From a virus, in the IMG/VR virus record IMGVR_UViG_3300009609_000049, positions 1 to 27,222 of that record: 27,222 bases of DNA; one strand, 5' to 3'. Position 1 is the stretch's first letter; each line of letters starts with the position of its first letter. A model generated the notes under the pieces. It did no database searches. It was not told the origin of the DNA and worked only from the letters and a program-made list of their open reading frames with translations. Shown here piece after piece: positions 20,712-27,222 of the stretch. The position numbers were made by a program, and so were the translations under genes.

Positions 20712-22041
20712 AAATCGCTTTCAGCGCAGTGACGAGTGCAGCCGCGTCGATGCTGTCGTCATTGGCAGGCGGATCGATAGGTGCCGGAGGAGTCGGCGGG
20801 CGTGTTGGCAGTTCCCGGGCAGAAAGCAATCTAAGCGGCCAGTTCTGCTCCTGAAGATATGCCGTATCCCCGCCCTCGGTCGCGCCATAGCCGAGCCGCA
20901 TGCGCGCTTCATTAATTTCCAGAATCCCCGCGCCGACGCCCTCGGCGGTGGCTTTGATCAGCGTCGCGGTATCCATCCGCAGCAGAGCATCGAGATCGAA
21001 CTCGACACCCCAATCAGCCGGCAGCCCCAGCCCCTCGTCCATCCCGAGCTCGACGCTCTCGATGTGGATCTGCAAGCAGGCCTGGTAATACTGCCGCTCC
21101 AATGCCTCGATGTTGTTAAGGGTCGGGGCCGGCGCGGCACCGGCTTTGTACGCCGGCACACCGTACGAGGCGCAGATCGCCTCCGCGGTCCAGCGCAGTT
21201 GCTCGATCAGCTGCGCATCGACCGCATTCTGCATGCCGAGCGATTCAAACTTCAGCCCGTCGCCGAGCGCCGCGACAAGCCCGGCATTGGCGCCGGTGAA
21301 CCGGGTCTGCCAGTCGGCTTTGAGGCGGTCGGCGGTTTCCTGGCTGATCCGGCCGGGCGCCGTAAGGATGCCGCCGGGGGTGGCCTGGTTGGCGAAAAAG
21401 GTCGTCGCGTGTGACTGGATGCCCTGCCCCTGCGCCACGACGAGAGAATTGGCATAGATCGGCGAGAGGCCGACCAGCGGATGGAAAAAACAGTTCCAGC
21501 GGTCGTGAATCAACTCGGACGCCGGCACCCGCACCGCGTCGCCGACGCCGGCCAGGTCGTCGGCCCCGAGCTCGTAATAAACATCGCCATTCGGCGCCAC
21601 CAGCGGGCGCACCCGGCGCGGGTCCAAGACGGTGAGCGCCACCACGACATTACGCTGATCCCGCTCTTTCAGCACATAGGTGTTGCCGGCATTGAGCTTC
21701 GAGGCGATCCAGTTCTCGAAGAACTGAATGCGGTTCTGGTAATGGTTCGGCCGGCGGATAACCGGCGACCAGGCCGGGTTATCGCGCTCCTCCCAGACGC
21801 CGGGCGATGCCTGAAAGATCAGCTTGAGGCGCATCTTGGCGATGTCGGTGGAGATCAGCGACACGCAGCGGAACGCCGTCACGTTGTCGAGCACGCCGGT
21901 GGCGCGCAGCGACTGGTTCTGTTGCCAGGCGCCGGTCCACGGCTCGCGTACGACCGGCCACCAGCCGCCGAGGCCGCCGCCGTAATTCGGCACGGCGGCC
22001 TTTTCCAGAGGCGCGCCGTACCGATCGATCAGCAGCGACAA
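20701..22041 (-). CDS. Portal protein (HK97 family)
   Basis: This is a 446-residue protein, the usual length for HK97-type portals. Landmarks are VTAFRCVSLISTDIAKMRLK, PNHYQNRIQFFENWIASKLN, GNTYVLKERDQRNVVVALTV, LIHDRWNCFFHPLVGLSPIY, RISQETADRLKADWQTRFTG, and SYGVPAYKAGAAPAPTLNN with YYQACLQIHIESVE. The dodecameric portal is the packaging and ejection channel. The C-terminus ends in a proline-rich linker and short helix. Start TTG 22041 directly follows the preceding stop and has GAGGAG upstream; no ATG serves as well. Confidence 0.92.
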   Translation of the reverse strand: MSLLIDRYGAPLEKAAVPNYGGGLGGWWPVVREPWTGAWQQNQSLRATGVLDNVTAFRCVSLISTDIAKMRLKLIFQASPGVWEERDNPAWSPVIRRPNHYQNRIQFFENWIASKLNAGNTYVLKERDQRNVVVALTVLDPRRVRPLVAPNGDVYYELGADDLAGVGDAVRVPASELIHDRWNCFFHPLVGLSPIYANSLVVAQGQGIQSHATTFFANQATPGGILTAPGRISQETADRLKADWQTRFTGANAGLVAALGDGLKFESLGMQNAVDAQLIEQLRWTAEAICASYGVPAYKAGAAPAPTLNNIEALERQYYQACLQIHIESVELGMDEGLGLPADWGVEFDLDALLRMDTATLIKATAEGVGAGILEINEARMRLGYGATEGGDTAYLQEQNWPLRLLSARELPTRPPTPPAPIDPPANDDSIDAAALVTALKAIYAT

Positions 22042-22305
22042 TTACTGCTCCTCGGCCCGCATGTCGCGGCGCCCGTAGCGTGGCACGCCGCGGCCAAGCA
22101 CCGCCGATGCCGGTTCGGGCGCGGGCCCGGGTGCGGGGGCGGCTTCGGGTTCCGGCTGCGCCCTCGCCGCCCGGCGCACCGGGGCGTCGCCGGCCTTTTT
22201 GATGCGCTTCAGCAATCTGCCGTCGCGTTCGCTGGCCTCGAACTCATCGCCCGCGACGAGCGCGCGCGAGGCATACCGCATCGGTTTCAGAGCGATGAGC
22301 TTCAT
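22042..22305 (-). CDS. Small head-region protein (87 aa)
   Basis: This is an 87-residue protein. The first ~35 residues are a compact basic domain (KLIALKPMRYASRALVAGDE, RDGRLLKRIKKAGDA). The rest is a Pro/Ala/Glu linker with a basic tail (VPRYGRRDMRAEEQ). Proteins of this form recur between capsid and portal genes of rhizobial siphoviruses and have no assigned role. It starts with an ATGA overlap at the acidic peptide gene, and the portal start follows its stop directly. A structural or packaging-accessory role is possible. Confidence 0.65.
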   Translation of the reverse strand: MKLIALKPMRYASRALVAGDEFEASERDGRLLKRIKKAGDAPVRRAARAQPEPEAAPAPGPAPEPASAVLGRGVPRYGRRDMRAEEQ

Positions 22306-22397
22306 GCGGCGGGCGCCGGCTCGCCGGGGCTCGACGGCGGCGGGGCCTCTGCCGGTTCTTCTTCCTCCGGTTCCGGCTGCTCTGGCGGGTCGGACAT
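22302..22397 (-). CDS. Very small acidic proline-rich peptide (31 aa)
   Basis: ATG 22397 to TGA 22302 encodes 31 residues that are nearly all Pro, Glu, Ala and Ser (PPEQPEPEEEEPAEAPPP). It has one of the strongest ribosome sites in the operon (GGGAGG just upstream) and an ATGA overlap with the next gene. That is good evidence of translation despite the size. It may serve mainly to couple translation of the following gene, or be a short disordered accessory peptide of the head. Confidence 0.55.
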   Translation of the reverse strand: MSDPPEQPEPEEEEPAEAPPPSSPGEPAPAA

Positions 22398-22414
22398 CTC
22401 CACCTCCCTTGTGA

Positions 22415-24412
22415 TCAGGCGACGTAAGCGACGCCCGACAGGTATTCCACCGCGGTATCGCGCGCCCGGTCCCAGTTGATGTAACGCTCGGCCCGGATGG
22501 CGATGCTGTTGGTCTGGAACATCGAGACGCTTTGCGTTGCCACCGGCGGCGAGCCGCTCGACTGGGTCGGCGCCGAGTCCATCTGCAAGCTCGCTTCCCG
22601 GCTGGCATCGATGGTCACCGTGCCGTCATCGGCCAGCAGGATATCGCCAGCGTTCACCAGGATGATATTCGAGGTGGCGGGCGCCCCCGCTGCCGCCATG
22701 TGCTGCGAGGTAATCACCGGCAGCCCGAAATATGTCCCGCCGTTCATCGTGATGTCGGGGAATTCCGGCTGGTCGAGCGCGTTGCGCATCATCGACAAAG
22801 TCAGCGCGGTGGTCGCGTTCATGATCCACACACTACCGGCCGGCGACAGATTGTTGGCGATAAACTTCCCGAACAGCGCCTGCACGTCGGCCCGCGCCGC
22901 CGCCGAGTCGGTGCCCGATGTGGCGGTCGCCGAGATGCCGTTGGTGATCGAGGCCGGCCTGGTGTCGGCGATAGCGGTGATCGCCGGGTCGACAAAGGTC
23001 AGGTCGATCCGCGCCACCAGCGCGTCGCGCAGCCCGTTGCGCACCAATTCCTCGGCGGCGGGCGACGAAAACCGCGCGAGCTCCTCGGTGATGACCGCGA
23101 TGTTGGCGCATTTCGCCCAGCGCAGCGTCACCGTGTCGAAGGCGAATTGGGTCAGCGGTTTAGCCGCCCCCTCGCCGACCCAGTAAGCATCACCGCCGCC
23201 CGTTTGTTTCGGGATGCGGACATTGAACGGCACCGCGCGCAGGCTGGGGATGCCGCCCATGCCGAATTTGCCGACGATGGTCGAGGGGCGTAGAAACTCC
23301 AGAAATTCGCCCGCCAGGTTCTGATATTGCACCAGGGCGCTTGCCCAGGTGGCGTCGGTGGTCGTGCCGGCCGCCACGGCGGCGCGCAGCACAATGTGCA
23401 GATCGTCCATGTCCGGGTAATGGTGCTCGGCAATCTGCAACGCCGCGCCGGGCGCGCCGTTCGCCGCCATCAGGCATTTTGCGTACCGGGCAAAGCCGAT
23501 GCCGGGCGGCAATTGCCGCCTCATCGCGGTGACGACCGGGGCGCCGCGCGAGGCGGTGCCCTTGGCGGCCGAGCCGCCGTCCACCGCCTTGGCCTGCGCC
23601 GCGCTCAACTGCTCGGCCGTGCGCAACCGCTCGAGGTGCTCGTCGATAGCCTTCAGTTCGCCGTCGAGGCCGTCGTATTCCTGCTGCTGCGCCTCGTCCA
23701 GCGTCTCGCCGCTGTCGCCGGCCTTTTCCATGATGGCCAGCATCCGCGTCGCTTTCTCGGCGCGGGTGTTGCCGAAATCCGCAATCTGCTCACTGATCGA
23801 TTTAGGCATTCTCTGGGCTCCGTGAAGCCGCAGCTTCACGCTCGTGCCCCCGACGCGGGGCATAGGTTTGGTGGGCGGATTGCCCGGTGCCCCCGACGCG
23901 GGGCCTGATGTGGCGGCGGTTTGCCCGTGGCCCAACGCGGCCAGCAACTCGCCGTCAACCGATTTGATCGTCTGGATGGTGGCGTCGGCGTTCGCCGGGA
24001 TCGTCACCAACGACAGTTCCAAGACTTCGCTCGCGATAAACCGGATGCCACCGTCGTCCATGTAGGACTGCTCCAGCGGCCGGAACCCGATGCTGACGCC
24101 CCGCACCAGCCCGGCCTTGACTTCGCCCCATGCCGTGTCGACGCGCTGTTGCAGCGGCCCCGGCTCGGCAATGTGCGGCAGGTTGGCGATAAACCGGATG
24201 CCGTCAGCGGTCGGCTTCCGAAACGTCACAGTGCCGACCGGCGCCGCCGATTGATGCTGGTGCAAGAGCGGCAGCGGGTTGGTGAACTTGACACCGAGCG
24301 GCTCCACGATGTCGCCCACCCGATCCGGGCTGGGGGTCGTGGCCACGCCCTCGATCACGCGCGCGTCGTCGTCGACGGCTTTCACCGTCAGCAGGCTATA
24401 GGCTCGGTTCAT
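22415..24412 (-). CDS. Fused HK97 prohead protease - major capsid protein
   Basis: This is a 665-residue protein. Residues about 1-150 are an HK97 prohead protease: RVIEGVATTPSPDRVGDIVE, LPLLHQHQ with the catalytic histidine (about 51-53), VKAGLVRGVSIGFRPLE, and LELSLVTIPAN with the catalytic serine (about 134). A ~50-residue Gly/Pro linker follows. From about 202 comes the capsid: a delta-type coiled coil (ISEQIADFGNTRAEKATRML ... IDEHLERLRTAEQL), then the HK97 shell (PFNVRIPKQTGG, YWVGEGAAKPLTQFAFDTVT, TYFGLPVITS). I chose ATG 24412 (GAGG upstream); TTG 24433 overlaps the terminase stop and is an alternative. An internal ATG at 23809 could make capsid alone. Most phages have these as two genes. 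Confidence 0.88.
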   Translation of the reverse strand: MNRAYSLLTVKAVDDDARVIEGVATTPSPDRVGDIVEPLGVKFTNPLPLLHQHQSAAPVGTVTFRKPTADGIRFIANLPHIAEPGPLQQRVDTAWGEVKAGLVRGVSIGFRPLEQSYMDDGGIRFIASEVLELSLVTIPANADATIQTIKSVDGELLAALGHGQTAATSGPASGAPGNPPTKPMPRVGGTSVKLRLHGAQRMPKSISEQIADFGNTRAEKATRMLAIMEKAGDSGETLDEAQQQEYDGLDGELKAIDEHLERLRTAEQLSAAQAKAVDGGSAAKGTASRGAPVVTAMRRQLPPGIGFARYAKCLMAANGAPGAALQIAEHHYPDMDDLHIVLRAAVAAGTTTDATWASALVQYQNLAGEFLEFLRPSTIVGKFGMGGIPSLRAVPFNVRIPKQTGGGDAYWVGEGAAKPLTQFAFDTVTLRWAKCANIAVITEELARFSSPAAEELVRNGLRDALVARIDLTFVDPAITAIADTRPASITNGISATATSGTDSAAARADVQALFGKFIANNLSPAGSVWIMNATTALTLSMMRNALDQPEFPDITMNGGTYFGLPVITSQHMAAAGAPATSNIILVNAGDILLADDGTVTIDASREASLQMDSAPTQSSGSPPVATQSVSMFQTNSIAIRAERYINWDRARDTAVEYLSGVAYVA
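23821..23840. repeat. Perfect hairpin at the protease-capsid junction
   Basis: CGTGAAGC/GCTTCACG is an 8-base perfect stem with a 4-base loop. It lies 11 bases upstream (late-strand sense) of the internal ATG 23809 that begins the capsid part. A role in translation or RNA processing is possible. Confidence 0.6.
23844..23861. repeat. 18-base direct repeat at fusion junction, copy 1
   Basis: Identical to 23887-23904, 43 bases apart. Each copy contains a 5-base stem (CCCCG/CGGGG). The copies are read in different frames of the fused protein, so they are nucleotide-level repeats and not a protein repeat. Confidence 0.7.
23887..23904. repeat. 18-base direct repeat at fusion junction, copy 2
   Basis: Perfect partner of 23844-23861 in the linker code between the protease and capsid domains. 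Confidence 0.7.
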
Positions 24413-24429
24413 GGAGAAAGCCTCGGGCG

Positions 24430-27180
24430 TCAACTACCCAGGAAGAACATCTGATATTCGGGCGGGCGGCCGACGCTGCGCTTGGCCAATTCCAGCGCCA
24501 TCACCGCCGCCACCGCGCCGTCAACCCGCACCGGGCCGCGGTTGTGCGATTTTTCCTTGTCGATCTTCTGATTGCCCGCCGCATCGTTGACGATCACCGA
24601 GCCCGCCATGCAGGCCCCCAGCACCGGGTGCCCGCCATGCCGCAGCCTGCCGGTCATGGCGAGCTCGCCGAACCACTCAATGGCCGGCGACATCTCCTTG
24701 AAGCCCTGCCCGAACGGCTCCAGCGGCACCGCGAAATTCGCATCAATGTCCCGCAAATCCTCGCGAAAGTCGTCGATCCGCCAGCGGTCGTAACCAACCA
24801 CCCGGATATCGAACTCCTGCGCCAGCTCCACCAGCGCAGCAGCGACAAAGCTGAACCGCACCGTGGCGCCCGGCACCGCCACCATGTGCCCCTTGGCAAT
24901 GTAATTCTGGAAGCGCTCGCGCTCGCGTTGTTGCCGACCGGTAAGCGATCCCTGCGGCGTCCAGAAAAACGGCAGGAGGTCGAAACTCGGCTCGGGATCG
25001 TCGTTCGGGAAGGCGAGAACAAGCGCCGTCAAATCGTGCTTACCGCTGAGATCGAGCGCCGCGTAGCACACCCGGCCCCGCAGCGCCGCCCGGTCCACCG
25101 GCATCACGCCGAGCTTCCACACCGCCTGCGTGACGAGCCGCTCGTCTTCCGCCGCATCGATCCGCTGGTTGAGCCGCAGATTGCGAAATGACGCCTCAAA
25201 TGCCGGAATGCGCCGGGCGCGATCCGCCGCGGTGCGCATTTCGTCAAGGCTGAGAAACTTGCCGAGCGCCGGATTGCACGCTTTCCAGGTCGCCTCGGCG
25301 AACGGGTCGGCGTCCGGCGGCGCCGCCGTCAGCTGCACATAAAGGCTCGGGTCATCACCGCGCAGCCCCTCGTCGATGAGCTGCGATAGCGGGTGCGTGT
25401 CATCCGGCGCCTGCGTCGAGATTATCAGCCCGAGCGCTTCTTTGCGCTTGCCGAGCCCGTTGACCAGGTTATCGAGCAGCACCCGATCCTTCGCCTGCGC
25501 CAACTCATCGTAGCAAAATAACGTCGGCGACAACCCGTGCGCCCGCCGCGCATCCGCCGACAGCGCTTCGTAGATCGAACCTCGCCCGGGACCGGATTGC
25601 ACTTCGATCTTTTTGTTAAACCGGATGATGTTGCAGACCTCGGCAAATTCCGGCACCGCGTAGATAATCGCCTCCATCTCGGCGAAGATCAGCGCCGCCA
25701 TCTGCCGGTCGATTGCCGCCGAATAGATCTCGCCCCGATCTTCCGCCTCGGGACCGACCAGGTGGCAAAGACATAGGCCGGCAATGAGCCCGGTGTTGTG
25801 TGTCGGAAGCATCGTCCGGCCGCACAGGAACAACCGTGATGGGCTGTCAACCTGGAGACATTTTGTCGGAACGGGATCGACGCGCTCGACGCTCGTGATC
25901 ATCACACCCCTGGTCGGATCAGAGGCAAATCCGGATTGCGACAATTGGCGAGCCGATTTCCTCGCCAACCGAAAGAGCGACACCTGATTGCGATGGGCCG
26001 TGAAAGTGAACCGATATGCGGGTGCCGCGGCCGTTTCCCTTAGCGTCCGGCGATATTTGATGCCGAACGTCGCCAGCAATTCCACAAAACCTTCTGCCAG
26101 AGTTTCTGAGGTGGTCAGGAACTCCGCTTGCCCCTGCCTCTTCGAACAAAATCCATCTGTATCCATTAGCCCCTGGAGCAGAGCTTCGCGTTGCTCTCGG
26201 GATGCCCTCAGATAGATCGATGGAATATGCTTGCGTCCGAGCACCCCGATGCGCCCAAGCGTTTTCTGCAGATTCGCGGAATGCCTTTTAGCGACCGGCC
26301 CATTGGTGCCGTCGGCACGTTCTTCCATCGCCCGCAGAACAAGTGTTGGTGCTCGCCCGACACCCCACTGGCGTATATCAACCGCAAGTCCAGTCGCCCG
26401 AAGCTCTGCCGCCATCTCTTCGGCATCGTCAGTGCCGGCAGTGATTGTTGCAGCGTGACTGTCCCCGTCACCAAGCCAAGCGCCGAGCACATAGGGATCG
26501 ACGGGAAGGTCGGCCCATCTGCCACTGAACGGAGCGGTAAGCTGCAGCCGGTGTGATTTAAAGCCGGCACCGTAAGTCTGGGTCCGATACAGCTCGCGAG
26601 TGTCCCGAACCCGATATGCCTTGCTGCTGAACGGTTCGCCGCGGCTTGATTGCGGCAATCGTTGCACTTCAGGCCATGACAGCGTCAGCCAGCGGTGGTC
26701 GCCATCGGCAATGATCTTCTCCCCATTCGAGAATGTGATTCGATAGCAATCCAAGAGCCGAACCGGACTTACCATCGTCACCCGGCATTCATTACCCGCG
26801 TCATCGAACAGCGCGTCGCCGGGCTGAACCGCTCCCATCGTCGTCCACCCCGCGGGCGTCGGTAACGGGGTACCCAGCGCCAGGCCTTTCCCATTTCCCT
26901 TTGGCTCCGACTTCACGCCGATGCGGCGCTTGCGTCGTCTGCGCCGGTCCAGATTACCGTATATCTCCTCGATGAACTGCCGCTGACCCGGAAGTAAACG
27001 CATTCGCTCCCCAGCTAACGGACCCTTAGTCACCGGCAACCACTCGACAAACGCCGCCACCATCTCGGGGCGCGTCAGACCGCGCTTTGTCCACGGAATG
27101 ACTTTGCTCTTGGGGCGCGAAGACTCCGCAACATCCCACGCCAGCAGCGCCGATCCACCTAACCGTCCGCGCAGTCCCAC
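24430..27180 (-). CDS. terL: Large terminase subunit (TerL) precursor with intein
   Basis: This 916-residue precursor would be 552 residues after removal of a 364-residue intein. The ATPase part has the Walker A SEPKGNGK (91-98), continued after the intein as TGLIAGLCL, and Walker B TLFCYDELAQ. A coupling-type stretch (GLIISTQAPDDTHPLSQLID) follows. The nuclease part has the RNase-H-like opener AALDLSGKHDLTALVLAF, VVGYDRWRIDDFREDL, and a final acidic segment (RVDGAVAAVMALEL). It packages DNA into proheads. Start GTG 27180 has a purine-rich GAGAAGG directly upstream, at short spacing. No in-frame ATG precedes residue 40. The stop overlaps a TTG of the next gene. Confidence 0.93.
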   Translation of the reverse strand: MGLRGRLGGSALLAWDVAESSRPKSKVIPWTKRGLTRPEMVAAFVEWLPVTKGPLAGERMRLLPGQRQFIEEIYGNLDRRRRRKRRIGVKSEPKGNGKGLALGTPLPTPAGWTTMGAVQPGDALFDDAGNECRVTMVSPVRLLDCYRITFSNGEKIIADGDHRWLTLSWPEVQRLPQSSRGEPFSSKAYRVRDTRELYRTQTYGAGFKSHRLQLTAPFSGRWADLPVDPYVLGAWLGDGDSHAATITAGTDDAEEMAAELRATGLAVDIRQWGVGRAPTLVLRAMEERADGTNGPVAKRHSANLQKTLGRIGVLGRKHIPSIYLRASREQREALLQGLMDTDGFCSKRQGQAEFLTTSETLAEGFVELLATFGIKYRRTLRETAAAPAYRFTFTAHRNQVSLFRLARKSARQLSQSGFASDPTRGVMITSVERVDPVPTKCLQVDSPSRLFLCGRTMLPTHNTGLIAGLCLCHLVGPEAEDRGEIYSAAIDRQMAALIFAEMEAIIYAVPEFAEVCNIIRFNKKIEVQSGPGRGSIYEALSADARRAHGLSPTLFCYDELAQAKDRVLLDNLVNGLGKRKEALGLIISTQAPDDTHPLSQLIDEGLRGDDPSLYVQLTAAPPDADPFAEATWKACNPALGKFLSLDEMRTAADRARRIPAFEASFRNLRLNQRIDAAEDERLVTQAVWKLGVMPVDRAALRGRVCYAALDLSGKHDLTALVLAFPNDDPEPSFDLLPFFWTPQGSLTGRQQRERERFQNYIAKGHMVAVPGATVRFSFVAAALVELAQEFDIRVVGYDRWRIDDFREDLRDIDANFAVPLEPFGQGFKEMSPAIEWFGELAMTGRLRHGGHPVLGACMAGSVIVNDAAGNQKIDKEKSHNRGPVRVDGAVAAVMALELAKRSVGRPPEYQMFFLGS
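25795..26886 (-). mobile_element. Class 3-type intein with LAGLIDADG endonuclease, in TerL
   Basis: The 364-residue intein covers precursor residues 99-462. The N-terminus is GLALGTPLPTPAGWTTMG, where residue 1 is Gly, not Cys/Ser. Block B is IIADGDHRW (H162, W164). The endonuclease motifs are VLGAWLGDG (about 231-239) and LLQGLMDTDG (334-343), both with the acidic residue. Block F is TKCLQVD with C441. Block G is LPTHN ending at N462, followed by Thr as first downstream extein residue. Trp, Cys and Thr at these places are the W-C-T set of class 3 inteins, which splice through the block F cysteine. Removal rejoins GNGK to TGL, restoring Walker A. All splicing and nuclease motifs are present, so it looks active. 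Confidence 0.9.
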
Positions 27181-27186
27181 GCCTTC

Positions 27187-27222
27187 TCAACCTTCACTTT
27201 GTGACATTATTGAATTTTCGAG
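27187..27222 (-). CDS. Possible end of the small terminase gene (partial)
   Basis: A - strand frame enters from the right edge and ends at TGA 27187-27189, encoding LENSIMSQSEG, seven bases before the terminase start. By gene order the small terminase subunit is expected here. The 11 visible residues cannot identify it, and the stretch is more AT-rich than the operon, so it may be only intergenic DNA. Confidence 0.25.
   Translation of the reverse strand, partial: LENSIMSQSEG

Overview
This window looks like most of a temperate, tailed (siphovirus-type, HK97-fold) phage or prophage of a high-GC alphaproteobacterium, probably in the Hyphomicrobiales (Rhizobium/Bradyrhizobium side). The host guess is an inference. 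It rests on the high GC, the tRNA-Pro-like sequence near the left edge, a Tat leader of a style common in Bradyrhizobium-type genomes, and the head and tail gene types. No integrase, CI-type repressor, DNA polymerase, endolysin or exonuclease is visible, so the element continues beyond one or both edges.

Layout. Bases 2-199 hold the end of an unrecognised + strand gene. Bases 200-465 are non-coding. They carry the 3' half of a tRNA-Pro(CGG) with a degraded 5' half, flanked by a short imperfect direct repeat, as expected of an integration (att) site. Bases 466-5465 are a + strand early operon: a HIRAN-domain protein, a 47-residue membrane peptide, a DUF3846-like protein, a DnaJ-type zinc-motif protein, two unknown proteins, a Bro-N antirepressor-type protein, a coiled-coil protein, a small gene that appears frameshifted, and a RecT-family annealing protein with a long C-terminal extension. 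Six consecutive early genes are joined by 4-base start/stop overlaps.

Bases 5550-27222 are a - strand late operon, read right to left in the standard order. It runs from a possible small-terminase end to the large terminase (with an intein), a fused prohead protease/major capsid protein, two small head-region genes, portal, a collagen-like/carbohydrate-binding protein, head-tail connector, head closure, HK97-gp10-like protein, tail completion protein and tail tube. Next come the tail assembly chaperone with a -1 frameshift product, the tape measure and two distal tail proteins. After these are three adsorption-type proteins, tail fibre and tailspike genes, a DUF6950/NlpC-like protein, the tail tip protein and two small membrane proteins. 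A + strand HNH-like homing endonuclease gene interrupts this operon at 13338-14042.

The most interesting points are: (1) an apparent class 3 intein (W-C-T residues, no N-terminal nucleophile) placed between the Lys and Thr of the terminase Walker A motif; (2) a perfect -1 slippery heptamer in the tail chaperone gene; (3) three virion-type genes that encode Sec or Tat export leaders; (4) an in-frame protease-capsid fusion whose junction holds a perfect hairpin, an 18-base direct repeat and a possible internal capsid start; (5) a collagen-like protein beside the portal gene; (6) remodelling of tail genes around the homing endonuclease insertion.
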